Below are positions 33,794 to 33,797 of a DNA stretch of 33,797 bases, piece by piece. Numbering within the stretch: the first letter of the stretch is position 1; every line of letters begins with the position of its first letter. Source of the DNA: an uncultured Peptococcaceae bacterium (lineage in GTDB: Bacteria; Bacillota; Peptococcia; Peptococcales; Peptococcaceae); the NCBI GenBank assembly GCA_937976375.1, contig CALJRU010000056.1, positions 1 through 33,797 on the forward strand, given 5' to 3'. Both the position numbers and the translations under genes were made by a program. The notes beneath the pieces were generated by a model, which worked only from the letters and a program-made list of their open reading frames with translations, had not been told where the DNA came from and made no database searches.

Positions 33794-33797
33794 TCAT

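Noticed and set aside
1..33797. CRISPR array, tRNA/rRNA genes, insertion sequences or phage genes
   Set aside because: No regularly spaced repeats, cloverleaf-like segments, transposase motifs or terminal inverted repeats were seen on reading. The only tandem repeat is the 14-bp unit at 33635.

Overview
The window is about 34 kb of low-GC bacterial DNA (AT-rich coding sequence, GGAGG-type ribosome binding sites, sigma-A-like promoters, U-tract hairpin terminators). It most likely comes from an anaerobic, gut-type member of the Bacillota. Evidence for this is the two Bce-type peptide-sensing modules, the 4Fe-4S membrane and soluble proteins, a CD1871A-like mini-protein, ECF transport and a DltABCD-like cassette. 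I cannot fix the class from sequence alone. I saw no rRNA, tRNA, CRISPR array, transposase or phage gene. TGA is a normal stop here; several overlapping ATGA junctions depend on it.

Layout. 1-2.3 kb: the 3' end of a U32 peptidase/tRNA-hydroxylation gene, a DUF2905 membrane protein and an NSS sodium symporter. 2.5-5.8 kb: carB on the minus strand. 5.9-8.9 kb: an operon of a CBS-domain protein, a two-gene ThrE-type exporter and a multi-cluster ferredoxin. 9.0-15.9 kb: a Bce-type module (response regulator, intramembrane-sensing kinase, ABC ATPase, FtsX-type permease) running into a thiol/electron-transfer trio (TlpA-like lipoprotein, 48-aa CxxC protein, NapH/CcoG-like 4Fe-4S membrane protein). 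The permease frame contains two in-frame TGA codons. 15.9-17.6 kb: divergent metallo-hydrolase and SAM methyltransferase genes. 17.6-22.65 kb: a second regulator-kinase-ATPase-permease module with a perfect TGACA-N4-TGTCA operator. 22.7-23.9 kb: an ECF S-component with a uridine-kinase-like P-loop kinase. 24.0-33.6 kb: a ten-gene, tightly packed envelope operon.

The last operon is the most interesting part. It combines a DltA-like adenylating ligase, a fold-III PLP decarboxylase, a carrier protein, a DltB-like MBOAT and a DltD-like SGNH protein. These are followed by a DedA/VTT-type membrane protein, phosphatidylserine synthase, phosphatidylserine decarboxylase, and an OmpR-type regulator with its kinase. 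My reading is a variant of D-alanylation. An amino acid is loaded on a carrier, may be decarboxylated there (as BtrK does in butirosin synthesis, and as may happen in exosortase-A-associated clusters), and is moved across the membrane to an envelope polymer or lipid, alongside phosphatidylethanolamine synthesis. The ligase has Ser where DltA has the Cys associated with D-Ala selectivity. Direct repeats lie upstream of the operon at one and two helical turns. Together with the two Bce-type modules, this region looks like a cell-envelope stress and cationic-peptide defence neighbourhood.
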